Notes under the pieces: generated by a model
Told to the model about the DNA's origin: nothing
Database searches by the model: none
What the model saw: the letters and a program-made list of their open reading frames with translations, nothing else
Source of the DNA: Leeuwenhoekiella palythoae
GTDB taxonomy: Bacteria; Bacteroidota; Bacteroidia; Flavobacteriales; Flavobacteriaceae
Direction: 5' to 3'
Assembly: GCF_900130045.1 (NCBI RefSeq)
Contig: NZ_FQXT01000003.1
Coordinates: 558,001-622,000, forward strand
DNA length: 64,000 nucleotides
Shown here: positions 44,622 through 52,961 of the stretch, piece by piece
How positions within the stretch are numbered: position 1 is the stretch's first letter
How the letters are laid out: each line of letters starts with the position of its first letter
Program-made: the position numbers and the translations under genes

Positions 44622-45047
44622 TTACAGAAAGGATTGTATCGCTAAATCGTAGCTCTGCAAGCCAAAACCTACGATGATACCCTTAGCGTGTTTTGAAATA
44701 TAAGATTGATGACGGAAGGCTTCCCGTGCGAACGTATTAGAAATATGCACCTCGATCACCGGTACTGAAACCGCTGCGATCGCATCACCAATGCCTACCG
44801 AAGTATGCGTGTAGGCTGCAGCATTAAGTACTATTCCATCAAAAATAGCGTCTGCCTCTTGAATTTTGGTGATCAGATCACCTTCGCTATTCGACTGAAA
44901 ATAAGAAAGCTCAGTCTCCTTAAACTGAAACTGAAGCTTAGAAAAATAATCTTCAAAAGATTGATTTCCGTAAACATCAGGTTCGCGTTTGCCTAATAAG
45001 TTGAGGTTAGGTCCGTTTATGATGAGTATTTTGAGTTCTTGAGCCAT
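44622..45047 (-). CDS. aroQ: Type II 3-dehydroquinate dehydratase
   Basis: Third step of the shikimate pathway. The 141-residue protein has the family motifs INGPNLNLLGKREPDVYG, a flexible-loop Tyr, YFQSNSEGDLITKI, LNAAAYTHTSVGIGDAI, EVHISNTFAREAFRHQS and GIIVGFG. Start ATG at 45047. In flavobacteria aroQ is often next to xerD; here two porin genes lie between them. Confidence 0.95.
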   Translation of the reverse strand: MAQELKILIINGPNLNLLGKREPDVYGNQSFEDYFSKLQFQFKETELSYFQSNSEGDLITKIQEADAIFDGIVLNAAAYTHTSVGIGDAIAAVSVPVIEVHISNTFAREAFRHQSYISKHAKGIIVGFGLQSYDLAIQSFL

Positions 45048-45098
45048 TGGTAGATTAAATTGTTAGGTAAAGGTAATTTAAAAATGGACTATAAAAAA

Positions 45099-45117
45099 AG
45101 CCCCGCAATGCGAGGCT
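45099..45117 (-). terminator. Terminator of the 45147 barrel gene
   Basis: Stem AGCCCCGC/GCGAGGCT with a single G-U wobble on the minus-strand RNA, loop of 3, followed by seven T on the minus strand, 30 nt after the stop. Confidence 0.8.
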
Positions 45118-45146
45118 ATACTTTTTGGTTGGTTGTTTACAATGTT

Positions 45147-45749
45147 TTAGAATACAAAACCTACACCTGCTTGAATTGCATAGTTGTATGCACTCACATC
45201 ATCATAGATCTTAGTAAAACCTCTGGTATAACGCCCTTGAATGAATAAACCATTATCAAACTGGTATTCTAAACCAGCAGCGGTACCAAATTCAAAATTG
45301 TTAGCGCCATCCTCGATATCAATATCTCCTGAAGCAGATGTTGGTTGAAAATCGATCTCTTCACTTACTAAAAAGTTCAAAGAAGGACCAGCTTGTAAGC
45401 TGAAACCGTCAGCAAGATAAATCTTGGCCATTAAAGGCACTTGAATGTAATCTAGTTGATATTCTACATTATCATCTACATCAAATGTATTGTCTTCATC
45501 AATAGCAGCGATCGTAGAACCTTGCGCTGAATAAATAACCTCAGGCTGAATAGAGAACATTTCTGAAATAGGAAGCTCAGCAACTAGACCTGCATAAAAA
45601 CTTGTTCTTGATTCTTGATCTGCGGCATCATCACCTGCGATATTCGCGAAATTCACACCACCTTTTGCACCAAAGTGAAAGGCATCTTGAGCTTGTGCTG
45701 CTGCACCACCCAAAACCATAAAACTTGCAATTAAAAATAGCTTTTTCAT
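45147..45749 (-). CDS. Outer-membrane beta-barrel protein (OMP_b-brl/porin family), copy 1
   Basis: Exported 200-residue barrel with about eight strands. The signal peptide ends AAAQAQ; then FGAKGGVNFANIAGD, RTSFYAGLVAELPISEMFSIQPEVIYSA in two strands, LDYIQVPLMAKIYL, LQAGPSLNFLVS and a C-terminal aromatic strand ending GVGFVF, the standard signature of small flavobacterial porins. It is a paralogue of the 46197 gene upstream on the same strand but has its own promoter and terminator. Confidence 0.88.
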   Translation of the reverse strand: MKKLFLIASFMVLGGAAAQAQDAFHFGAKGGVNFANIAGDDAADQESRTSFYAGLVAELPISEMFSIQPEVIYSAQGSTIAAIDEDNTFDVDDNVEYQLDYIQVPLMAKIYLADGFSLQAGPSLNFLVSEEIDFQPTSASGDIDIEDGANNFEFGTAAGLEYQFDNGLFIQGRYTRGFTKIYDDVSAYNYAIQAGVGFVF

Positions 45750-45777
45750 AAGAATAATTTGTTGTTTAAATTTTGAA

Positions 45778-45805
45778 CAAAGCTAGATGCTGCAAGGCTT
45801 CACAA
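45778..45805 (-). promoter_or_regulatory. Promoter of barrel copy 1
   Basis: Minus-strand -33 TTG (45803-45805), 17-nt spacer, -7 box TAGCTTTG (45778-45785), which exactly fits TAnnTTTG. The start codon lies 28 nt further on. Confidence 0.65.
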
Positions 45806-46151
45806 GTATTAATGATTCTCTAAGTTTTCACTAAAATATTGCCAACAAAAAGCTTTTACGAAACTTCCTGATATTCTGACTTTTAATAGAAAACGGCTAT
45901 TTGGCACCTCTTGAAAATCACTTTAAAATACTGATAGAGAAATACTTTTAGTTTATTGTGTTACCTCGTATTATTTTTCAAATTCTTAAATAGTGTTAAC
46001 GCTAAACATAAAAGAATTTTGACAAGCTGAAGTTTTAATACACTAGCTCAAATTGGAGTTGAACTGGTATTTTATGAAGTCGGTAGCCGAAAATCCTATT
46101 TAATTATTGAACAGGCAGTAGCGTTTTATTCCGTTAGTACTTAGAAAAAAA

Positions 46152-46176
46152 AAGCACCTTAAAAAGGTGCTTTTCA
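46152..46176 (-). terminator. Terminator of barrel copy 2
   Basis: Perfect 11-bp stem AAAAGCACCTT/AAGGTGCTTTT with a 3-nt loop and a T-run on the minus strand. Confidence 0.88.
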
Positions 46177-46196
46177 CAAAATGCTTGTGTGTTATT

Positions 46197-46796
46197 CTAG
46201 TTAAAAATGAAGCCGACTGATCCTGCAAACACTCCATTTTTAGTAGCGTTGTCTCCGGTTTCGCCATCGTAGATATCTGTAAACCCTTGTGTGTAGCGTG
46301 CGTTTAAATAAAGACCGCCATTAAATTTATATCCTACTCCTACTGCTCCAGCAAAGTCGATATCATTAAAGTTGTCTTCATTTAAGCCTAAAGTTGCGTT
46401 AGGACCTTCTATTTCACTATCTACTAAAAATCCTAATTGTGGGCCGGCTTCTACATATAATCCCTGCACTAAGTAAAACTTAGCCAAAACAGGCACATTA
46501 ATGTAATCTAATTGAAACTCTGTATCTTCTGCGTCGTCTCTTTGAACTAAATCAAAACCTTGTCCTGAGTAGAATACCTCTGGCTGAATTGCAAATTTTT
46601 CAGTTACAGGAATTTCAACTAAAGCACCTAAATTAAAAGATGTTCTGGCACTATCATCGTCAAATTCATCAAAACCGTCGCCGGTCAAATTTGAAAAGTT
46701 AACTCCACCTTTGATACCAAATGCCAATTCGCTTTGCGCTTGCATTAAAGAGGTTCCTCCAAATACTAGTATTGCTGCTAAAAATAATTTTTTCAT
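46197..46796 (-). CDS. Outer-membrane beta-barrel protein (OMP_b-brl/porin family), copy 2
   Basis: A 199-residue exported barrel closely parallel to copy 1: signal peptide ending MQAQS, FGIKGGVNFSNLTGD, ARTSFNLGALVEIPVTEKFA, IQPEVFYSGQGF, LDYINVPVLAKFYLVQG, EAGPQLGFLVDS and the final GVFAGSVGFIFN. The acidic loop DGFDEFDDDSA between strands 1 and 2 is longer than in copy 1. The shared layout shows tandem duplication. Own promoter and terminator. Confidence 0.88.
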   Translation of the reverse strand: MKKLFLAAILVFGGTSLMQAQSELAFGIKGGVNFSNLTGDGFDEFDDDSARTSFNLGALVEIPVTEKFAIQPEVFYSGQGFDLVQRDDAEDTEFQLDYINVPVLAKFYLVQGLYVEAGPQLGFLVDSEIEGPNATLGLNEDNFNDIDFAGAVGVGYKFNGGLYLNARYTQGFTDIYDGETGDNATKNGVFAGSVGFIFN

Positions 46797-46819
46797 GATT
46801 TTTATATTTAGATTTGGAA

Positions 46820-46846
46820 CAAAGCTAGGAGCAGAAGAAATACCAA
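46820..46846 (-). promoter_or_regulatory. Promoter of barrel copy 2
   Basis: The -7 box TAGCTTTG (46820-46827) is identical to that of copy 1, 23 nt before the ATG; a -33 TTG (46844-46846) lies 16 nt upstream, slightly short of the usual spacing. Confidence 0.6.
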
Positions 46847-46905
46847 ACTATTAAGGCTTTTATAAACTATAATTAAAAGATTCCTAAAAAACCCCTATTT
46901 GATTT

Positions 46906-47802
46906 GTGAATTGGCAACAATCGTTAAAAGACTATAAATTATTCTTAAAGATAGAACGCGGGCTTTCTGAGAATACCATTATAAATTATGGCCTGGATAT
47001 CGCTAAACTCATCTCGTATTTGGATTTAAATGCTGTAGAAGCGTCTCCTATTTCTATCACTAAAGAGCAGCTTCAAGAATTCATTTATACCTACGCCAAA
47101 GAATTGACTGCATCATCACAAGCACGTTTAATTTCTGGACTGAAAGGCTATTTTGAATATTTAGTATTTGAAGAGCTACGCACAGACAATCCTACTGAAC
47201 TTATCGAAGCGCCAAAGATTGGCCGAAAACTTCCGGATACACTTTCAGAAGAAGAAGTAAATCAGATTATTGATGCGATTGACCTTAGTACACCACAAGG
47301 AGAACGCAATCGAGCTATTTTTGAAACCTTGTACGGTTGCGGCTTGCGGGTCTCTGAAGTTTTGAATCTAAAACTTTCTGACTTATTTTTTGATGAAGGA
47401 TATATTCTCGTTACCGGTAAAGGTAATAAACAACGTTTTGTACCTATTGCGCCGGTAACTCAAAAGTACATCGAGATCTATCGAGATGAAATCAGGATAC
47501 ACGAATCTCCAAAACCAGAATTTAAGAATATCCTATTTCTCAACCGGCGAGGAGCGCAGCTCACCCGAGCGATGATCTTTACGCTCGTAAAACAGCATAC
47601 TAAAAAGGCCGGAATCAAGAAGAAAATCAGTCCGCATACGTTTAGACACAGTTTTGCGACTCATCTATTACAAAATGGTGCCGACTTGCGTGCTATTCAA
47701 CAAATGTTGGGACACGAGAGTATAACAACTACTGAAGTTTATATGCACGTAGATCGCTCGCATCTGGCAGAGGTGTTGAATACGTATCTTCCGCGAAAAT
47801 AA
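46906..47802 (+). CDS. xerD: Tyrosine recombinase XerD
   Basis: Site-specific recombinase that resolves chromosome dimers at dif with XerC. The N-terminal SAM-like core-binding domain (about 1-90) includes LKIERGLSENTIINYGLDI. The catalytic set is complete: Arg in YGCGLRVSEVL, Lys in VTGKGNKQRFVP, HTFRHSFATHLL (His and Arg), LGHESITTTEVYMHV (His and nucleophile Tyr). Length 298. The start is GTG at 46906. It matches a chromosomal XerD and not an integron or phage integrase. Confidence 0.94.
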   Translation: MNWQQSLKDYKLFLKIERGLSENTIINYGLDIAKLISYLDLNAVEASPISITKEQLQEFIYTYAKELTASSQARLISGLKGYFEYLVFEELRTDNPTELIEAPKIGRKLPDTLSEEEVNQIIDAIDLSTPQGERNRAIFETLYGCGLRVSEVLNLKLSDLFFDEGYILVTGKGNKQRFVPIAPVTQKYIEIYRDEIRIHESPKPEFKNILFLNRRGAQLTRAMIFTLVKQHTKKAGIKKKISPHTFRHSFATHLLQNGADLRAIQQMLGHESITTTEVYMHVDRSHLAEVLNTYLPRK

Positions 47803-47818
47803 TATGAAACAAAAAAAA

Positions 47819-47844
47819 TCCCGAATCAATTTAATGACTCGGGA
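47819..47844 (-). terminator. Terminator between xerD and hsp20
   Basis: Ten-base stem TCCCGAATCA/TGACTCGGGA with one wobble pair, followed on the minus strand by eight T, so it serves hsp20 best and may also stop xerD read-through. Confidence 0.78.
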
Positions 47845-47880
47845 CTCTTCACTAACCAAAAAAACTTACTTACTTAATAC

Positions 47881-48321
47881 TTAGGAAATCTCGATCAAGC
47901 GTTTTGCTTGTACTTGAGCTTCCTCTTTTTTAGGGATTACAATATTTAGAACCCCATTCTCATAGCTAGCTTCAATCTTCGCACTGTTCACCGTATCAGG
48001 TAAGCTAAAGGCACGTTTAAACGTACTATAGCTAAACTCACGTCTGGTGAATCTTCCTTCTTCTTTAGTTTCTGATTCTTTTTGCTCTTGAGCCGAAATG
48101 GTAAGCACATCGTTATCTAATTCGATATTGAAATCTTCTTTAGTCTTACCGGGAGCAGCAACAGCTACTTCAAATCCGCTATCTTTTTCAATGATATTCA
48201 CCGCCGGAATACTCACACCAATGCTATTAACATTTGTAGTTCCTCCTAGCCAATCGGTTTTAAACATATCATCAAAGATTGATGGTAACCAATTTTCGTT
48301 TGTTCTTTTCACTAAGCTCAT
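47881..48321 (-). CDS. Small heat shock protein (Hsp20/alpha-crystallin)
   Basis: ATP-independent chaperone, 146 residues. The alpha-crystallin domain (about 40-135) begins VPAVNIIEKDSGFEVAVAAPG, includes FTRREFSYSTFKRAFSLPD and ENGVLNIVIPK, the conserved GVLxIxxPK element. A short N-terminal arm has WLPSIFDDMF. A C-terminal I-X-I type motif is replaced by KRLIEIS. No clear heat-shock operator was found upstream. Confidence 0.94.
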   Translation of the reverse strand: MSLVKRTNENWLPSIFDDMFKTDWLGGTTNVNSIGVSIPAVNIIEKDSGFEVAVAAPGKTKEDFNIELDNDVLTISAQEQKESETKEEGRFTRREFSYSTFKRAFSLPDTVNSAKIEASYENGVLNIVIPKKEEAQVQAKRLIEIS

Positions 48322-48464
48322 ATCTATTTAATTTTATTGTTATTAATCTAGTACACCTAATATTTAGCAATTTGAATACCAATACATTTTCAAAGACTTT
48401 TTGTCATAAAAACACTGAAGCGAGGTGTCAAAATGGCAAAATATTCACAAAACCGCATAAAAAA

Positions 48465-48486
48465 ACCCGGTGCTTACGCCGGGTTC
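48465..48486 (-). terminator. Terminator of the 48507 gene
   Basis: Stem AACCCGG/CCGGGTT with an 8-nt loop; the minus-strand exit has seven T. Confidence 0.8.
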
Positions 48487-48506
48487 TCCTACTAACTAAA
48501 TCACAT

Positions 48507-48869
48507 TTACAACGTGCTTTCTAATTTTACAGGCACGTGATAAGTTTGCCCCACTAAAGCTTTAGAATCTAACTTTTGATAATTAAGACGTCCTTGAATG
48601 TATTTTTCAATAGACACATCTTTTGATTCTACATTAAGCACCACAACCTCGTTGTCTTTATTTACCGTAAATGAAACTTTTACCGAGGTCGTTTGCTCAA
48701 CATTAAAATTAGGTTCGGCCAATAGATTTGCAATTTCTTTGTTCATTGCCCGCTTCACCACCTCACTGGTAGTTTTTGCGGTTGGCTCGGTTGGTTCAGT
48801 GGTGTTTGCGCTTAGCGCGGTACCGCAGCTGATCGCAACTGCAAGTAGCATTGTTTTAAACGTTTTCAT
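48507..48869 (-). CDS. Small exported protein with TonB-C-like domain
   Basis: A 120-residue exported protein. The signal peptide runs to about residue 21 (GTALSANT), followed by a Thr/Glu/Pro linker (TTEPTEPTAKTT) and a compact beta-alpha-beta domain with VKVSFTVNKDNEVVVLNVES, then YIQGRLNYQKL and GQTYHVPVKL. This resembles the C-terminal domain of TonB and related periplasmic proteins, but there is no membrane anchor or proline-rich spanning region, so it is not an energy transducer. Function unknown. An ECF-type promoter candidate lies upstream. Confidence 0.7.
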   Translation of the reverse strand: MKTFKTMLLAVAISCGTALSANTTEPTEPTAKTTSEVVKRAMNKEIANLLAEPNFNVEQTTSVKVSFTVNKDNEVVVLNVESKDVSIEKYIQGRLNYQKLDSKALVGQTYHVPVKLESTL

Positions 48870-48899
48870 AATGTTTGATTTTTGAATGATGTACTATAA

Positions 48900-48926
48900 A
48901 GACGGTACAGGTGTCAAACAGTTACA
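48900..48926 (-). promoter_or_regulatory. Candidate ECF-type promoter of the 48507 gene
   Basis: On the minus strand TGTAAC (48921-48926), 16-nt spacer, CGTCT (48900-48904) followed by TTATAG, close to the element in front of the ECF sigma gene (TGTAAC, 14 nt, CGTATC then TTTATAC). Confidence 0.4.
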
Positions 48927-49072
48927 GCAAACGTTTTAGTTTAACAGATTATTAACGCTTTTATGTTTTGAAAATCAGCGAGTTACAACGCAAGCTAAAT
49001 CCTTTAAGTCAGCGCTAATAATTTGAATGGTAGTCTTTTATGAAAATTTGATTATAAAATTTTGAGCATAAA

Positions 49073-49099
49073 AAAAGCTTCAGAAAATCTGAAGCTTTT
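49073..49099 (-). terminator. Terminator of sucC
   Basis: Perfect 12-bp stem AAAAGCTTCAGA/TCTGAAGCTTTT, loop AAA, T-run on the minus strand, 33 nt after the stop. Confidence 0.9.
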
Positions 49100-49131
49100 C
49101 AGTTCGCCTAAGCGAATTTATAAATTTTCAA

Positions 49132-50322
49132 CTAAGCCAATACTTGCTGTACCTTATCTGCTGCTTCTTTAAATTGAATAGCACTTTGTACATCAAGACC
49201 ACTATTGTCAATCAATTCTTTTGCAATATCTGCATTGGTCCCTTGAAGTCTAACAATAATAGGTACATTGATTGTTCCCATATTTTTGTAGGCATCTACA
49301 ATACCTTGAGCAACACGATCACAACGTACGATACCTCCAAAGATATTTACAAGAATGGCTTTTACGTTAGGATCTTTAAGAATCAGGTTAAATGCAGTTT
49401 CTACACGCTCTGCATCAGCTGTACCACCTACGTCTAAGAAGTTAGCCGGTTCACCACCTGCTTGCTTGATAAGGTCCATTGTTGCCATTGCAAGACCGGC
49501 ACCGTTTACCATACACCCTACGTTTCCATCAAGATCCACATAGTTAAGCCCAACTTCTTTTGCTTCAACCTCTACAGGATTTTCTTCACGCTTGTCACGC
49601 ATTGCTGCGTAATCTTTATGACGGTATAATGCGTTATCATCTAAAGATACTTTAGCATCTACAGCCATAATCTTATCATCACTGGTCTTAAGCACAGGGT
49701 TGATCTCAAAAAGTGAAGAATCAGATGCTGAATACGCTTTATAAAGTGCAGCAACAAACTTGGTCATCTCTTTAAAAGCAGTTCCGCTAAGACCTAGATT
49801 AAAAGCGATGCGGCGCGCTTGAAAAGGAAGCAGTCCTGTTGCAGGATTAATCTCTTCAGTAAAAATTAGATGTGGAGTTTTTTCTGCAACTTCTTCGATA
49901 TCCATTCCACCTTCGGTAGAATACATAATCATATTCTTACCGGTAGCTCTGTTTAATAAAACAGACATGTAATATTCTTCTGGCTCACTATCTCCAGGAT
50001 AGTAAACATCTTCAGCAACCAATACTTGATGTACTTTTTTACCTTCGGCTGAAGTTTGAGGAGTTACCAGATTCATACCGATGATCTCTCCTGCAATTTG
50101 CTCAACCTCTTGAAGGTTTTTAGCCAGCTTTACTCCACCGCCTTTTCCTCTACCTCCGGCGTGTACTTGCGCTTTAATTACGTGCCAACCGGTACCGGTT
50201 TCTTCTGTAAGTTTTTTTGCAGCTTCAACTGCCTCTGCAGCAGTAGTTGCTACTTTACCGCGCTGTATACGCACTCCAAAACTGCTAAGTATTTCTTTTC
50301 CTTGATATTCGTGTAGATTCAT
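49132..50322 (-). CDS. sucC: Succinyl-CoA synthetase (ADP-forming) beta subunit
   Basis: TCA-cycle enzyme making ATP from succinyl-CoA. The start [12 protein letters not shown] is diagnostic. The ATP-grasp domain has [19 protein letters not shown] and SLFEINPV; the C-terminal CoA-ligase domain has [15 protein letters not shown] and [18 protein letters not shown]. Length 396 is standard. The alpha subunit sucD is not adjacent, as is common in flavobacteria. Confidence 0.97.
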   Translation of the reverse strand: MNLHEYQGKEILSSFGVRIQRGKVATTAAEAVEAAKKLTEETGTGWHVIKAQVHAGGRGKGGGVKLAKNLQEVEQIAGEIIGMNLVTPQTSAEGKKVHQVLVAEDVYYPGDSEPEEYYMSVLLNRATGKNMIMYSTEGGMDIEEVAEKTPHLIFTEEINPATGLLPFQARRIAFNLGLSGTAFKEMTKFVAALYKAYSASDSSLFEINPVLKTSDDKIMAVDAKVSLDDNALYRHKDYAAMRDKREENPVEVEAKEVGLNYVDLDGNVGCMVNGAGLAMATMDLIKQAGGEPANFLDVGGTADAERVETAFNLILKDPNVKAILVNIFGGIVRCDRVAQGIVDAYKNMGTINVPIIVRLQGTNADIAKELIDNSGLDVQSAIQFKEAADKVQQVLA

Positions 50323-50357
50323 AATCAGGCGTTTCTATAAATTTGAAATTTGCAGAG

Positions 50358-50365
50358 CAAAAATA
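50358..50365 (-). promoter_or_regulatory. sucC: Candidate -7 box of sucC
   Basis: TATTTTTG on the minus strand matches TAnnTTTG, 35 nt before the ATG. A TTTG further up is not at standard spacing, so support is moderate. Confidence 0.4.
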
Positions 50366-50546
50366 AGTATTTAGCGCAAACCCTGCTAGCAATTTACTTC
50401 TGATTTATCTATTCCTGAGGCAATTTTAAAACCTTTGCGTAAGCCGTGTAGGATCAAATTAAAAACCGCAGGCCAGATTGCGTTTAAAATATGACGAAAG
50501 GCTTATTTTTTTAGGTGAAGACTGCCTGTAACTAAATAATCTATAC

Positions 50547-50554
50547 TAGATTTG
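50547..50554 (+). promoter_or_regulatory. lysA: Candidate -7 box of lysA
   Basis: TAGATTTG matches TAnnTTTG, 20 nt before the ATG. No clear TTG lies at 19-21 nt upstream (CTG at about 18). Confidence 0.42.
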
Positions 50555-50574
50555 TAGGCTTAAAATTTAAGATT

Positions 50575-51792
50575 ATGACCCACCAAAACTTGCTATCGAT
50601 CGCAAAAGAACACGGAAGTCCCGTTTATGTTTATGATGCTGAAAAAATTGAATCTCAATATAAACGTCTTACCGGTGCTTTTAAAAAGGTTAAAAACCTG
50701 CGCATCAATTATGCAGTGAAGGCTTTGTCTAATCTTGCTGTGCTTCAATTGATTCACGGTTTTGGAGCCGGGATGGATACGGTAAGTATTCAAGAAGTAC
50801 GTCTTGCTCTTGCAGCAGGCATTGATCCATCAAAAATTATGTTTACTCCTAATGGCGTTTCTTTAGACGAACTAGAAGAAGTCGCTAAGATGGGGGTGCA
50901 AATCAATATTGACAACCTTTCTATTCTGGAACAATTTGGGACCAAGCATCCTAAAACTCCGGTTTGTGTACGTATCAATCCGCACGTGATGGCGGGCGGA
51001 AACACCAATATTTCTGTTGGACATATTGATAGCAAATTTGGGATCAGTATTCACCAGATTCCACATTTACTGCGTATCGTAAAAAATACCGGAATGAACA
51101 TCAACGGAATTCACATGCATACCGGTAGTGATATTCTTGATATTGATGTATTTCTTCACGCTGCGGAGATCCTATTTGATACCGCCAAAGATTTTAAGGA
51201 TCTTGAATTTTTAGACTTTGGTAGCGGTTTTAAAGTGCCTTATAAAGAAGGTGATATTGAAACCAATATTGAAGAACTAGGTGATAAATTGAGTAAGCGT
51301 TTTAATGCTTTTGAGAAAGACTATGGCAAGTCACTAACCTTAGTATTCGAGCCCGGAAAATTCCTTGTGAGCGAAGCCGGAAAGTTTTTAGTTCAGGTTA
51401 ATGTGATCAAGCAAACTACCTCTACTGTTTTTGCACAAGTAGATAGTGGTTTTAACCATCTTATTCGCCCAATGTTCTACGGAAGCCGCCACGAGATCAC
51501 AAATATCAGCAACCCAAAAGGCCGTGAGCGCTTTTACTCGGTTGTAGGGTACATCTGTGAGACCGATACTTTTGCGACAAACCGAAGAATTGCAGAAATC
51601 GCTGAAGGTGATATTCTTGCTTTTAGTAATGCCGGTGCTTATTGTTTCAGTATGGCGAGCAATTACAACTCAAGATATCGCCCGGCTGAAGTATTATTCC
51701 TGAACGGAAAAGCACATCTTATACGTAAGCGCGAAACTTTTGATGATTTGATCAAAAATCAAATTCCTTTAAAAGAAACCGTCAAAGCTTAA
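50575..51792 (+). CDS. lysA: Diaminopimelate decarboxylase
   Basis: PLP enzyme for the last step of lysine synthesis. The fold III barrel begins with GSPVYVYDAEKIESQY; the PLP lysine is in NYAVKALSNLAVL, with HMHTGSDI and FEPGKFLVSEAG further on. The second-domain signature GYICETDTFATNR carries the active-site Cys region, and FSNAGAYCFSMASNYNSR ends the site. Length 405. Its stop shares TTAA (51789-51792) with the convergent VOC gene. Confidence 0.94.
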   Translation: MTHQNLLSIAKEHGSPVYVYDAEKIESQYKRLTGAFKKVKNLRINYAVKALSNLAVLQLIHGFGAGMDTVSIQEVRLALAAGIDPSKIMFTPNGVSLDELEEVAKMGVQINIDNLSILEQFGTKHPKTPVCVRINPHVMAGGNTNISVGHIDSKFGISIHQIPHLLRIVKNTGMNINGIHMHTGSDILDIDVFLHAAEILFDTAKDFKDLEFLDFGSGFKVPYKEGDIETNIEELGDKLSKRFNAFEKDYGKSLTLVFEPGKFLVSEAGKFLVQVNVIKQTTSTVFAQVDSGFNHLIRPMFYGSRHEITNISNPKGRERFYSVVGYICETDTFATNRRIAEIAEGDILAFSNAGAYCFSMASNYNSRYRPAEVLFLNGKAHLIRKRETFDDLIKNQIPLKETVKA

Positions 51793-52175
51793 GCTTCGGC
51801 ATAAAAAATCAGGCCGTTTTTAAAGGGATCGTAAAAGGCAAATTCTAAAGTACCCCAAGGCTTTTCTTCAAGCGAAGTATGGTTATGAAATACACCCATA
51901 AGCTGGTACTTCTTGTAAAGGTTTTCAATACCTTGCACCTGAATGCGCAACATAGGTCTGTTTTTATCCTGCTCCCATTCTGAAGCTTCGTGCCATTGCA
52001 AATGCAATGCGATGTTATTGCGACGAATACCCGCATAACGCGGCTGGCGTTCTTCATCAATAAAAACCAATTCAAAGCCAAGTTTTTTGATGTAGAACTC
52101 TAGGGCTTCCAGTACATCTTTTACGGGAAGAATGGGTATGATCTGAGCGAGATAATCAGTATTAGAGGCACTCAT
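51789..52175 (-). CDS. VOC-superfamily protein (glyoxalase/bleomycin-resistance-like)
   Basis: Single-module, 128-residue member of the vicinal oxygen chelate fold. It shows IIPILPVKDVLEALEFYIKK, FIDEERQPRYAGIRRNNIALHLQWHE with a possible metal His, and PWGTLEFAFYDPFKNGLIF with the terminal Glu region. The pattern is that of bleomycin-binding-type proteins; antibiotic binding itself cannot be claimed. Single gene. Confidence 0.85.
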   Translation of the reverse strand: MSASNTDYLAQIIPILPVKDVLEALEFYIKKLGFELVFIDEERQPRYAGIRRNNIALHLQWHEASEWEQDKNRPMLRIQVQGIENLYKKYQLMGVFHNHTSLEEKPWGTLEFAFYDPFKNGLIFYAEA

Positions 52176-52307
52176 AAACCTTATTTTTAGGAAGGGGTTA
52201 TTATCGTTTTAACTTTTATGCTCGCCAAGCCCTAATGAAATTTTAAAAAATAGTGCGTTGGCTAGAAAATAAGTATTTTCGTTTTCAATTTAAAAAACTA
52301 AAACTAC

Positions 52308-52961
52308 GTGATTAAGCTTTGGCTTTGCTCTTTATTAACACTGCTATTCACAGGATCTCATGTACTTTGTGCTCAAAAAATAGCGGTATTGCAATACGAA
52401 GGCGGCGGCGACTGGTATGCTAATCCTACCTCATTGCCCAATCTAGCTCAGTTTTGCAATACTTCTATTCATACAGCCATTGACCCTAATATAGCAACAA
52501 TTAAAGCCACAGATCCTGCCATTATGCAATATCCTTTTGTGCATATGACCGGGCACGGTAATGTTTATTTTTCTGAAGATGCGCTGCGCAATTTAAGAGA
52601 CTACTTAAACAGTGGCGGCTTTTTACACATAGACGATAATTACGGCATTGATGAATACTTGAGACCGCAGCTTAAAAAATTATATCCGCAAGAAGAATTG
52701 ATCGAGTTGCCGGCAGACCACCCTGTGTTTTCAAGTGCTTTTGCTTTTCCACAGGGATTACCCAAAATTCACGAACACGATGGATTAAGACCTCAGGCAT
52801 TCGGGTTGTTTAAAGAAGGACGCCTGATCATCCTATACACAAAAGAAAGTGATTTAGGTGATGGTTGGGAAAGTCCGGCTGTTCATAACGATCCTCCTGA
52901 AGTTCGTGAAAAAGCTTTAAAAATGGGCGCTAATATTATAAAATACGCCTTTGAAAACTAA
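52308..52961 (+). CDS. DUF4159 exported protein
   Basis: A 217-residue exported protein of the DUF4159 family, with a GTG start at 52308 directly before a signal peptide (LLTLLFTGSHVLCAQ). The mature domain begins KIAVLQYEGGGDWYANPTSL and contains FVHMTGHGNVYFSEDALRNL, LNSGGFLHIDDNYG and RLIILYTKESDLGDGWE, the family pattern similar to flavodoxin/glutamine-amidotransferase-like folds. The role is unknown. It leads an operon of four overlapping genes. Confidence 0.85.
   Translation: MIKLWLCSLLTLLFTGSHVLCAQKIAVLQYEGGGDWYANPTSLPNLAQFCNTSIHTAIDPNIATIKATDPAIMQYPFVHMTGHGNVYFSEDALRNLRDYLNSGGFLHIDDNYGIDEYLRPQLKKLYPQEELIELPADHPVFSSAFAFPQGLPKIHEHDGLRPQAFGLFKEGRLIILYTKESDLGDGWESPAVHNDPPEVREKALKMGANIIKYAFEN

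Larger units (their letters stand above)
45750..46196. other. 447-bp gap between barrel genes
   Basis: Holds the promoter of copy 1 (45778-45805) at its left end and the terminator of copy 2 (46152-46176) at its right end. The AT-rich middle (about 45830-46140) shows no open frame above 20 codons that looks real, no tRNA and no clear repeat. Confidence 0.7.

Noticed and set aside
45830-46140. Search for a tRNA or small gene in the long barrel-gene gap
   Set aside because: No cloverleaf, no T-loop consensus and no credible open frame seen.
46906-47802. xerD as evidence of an integrative element
   Set aside because: Sequence and genomic setting fit housekeeping XerD; no attachment repeats or cargo genes are visible.
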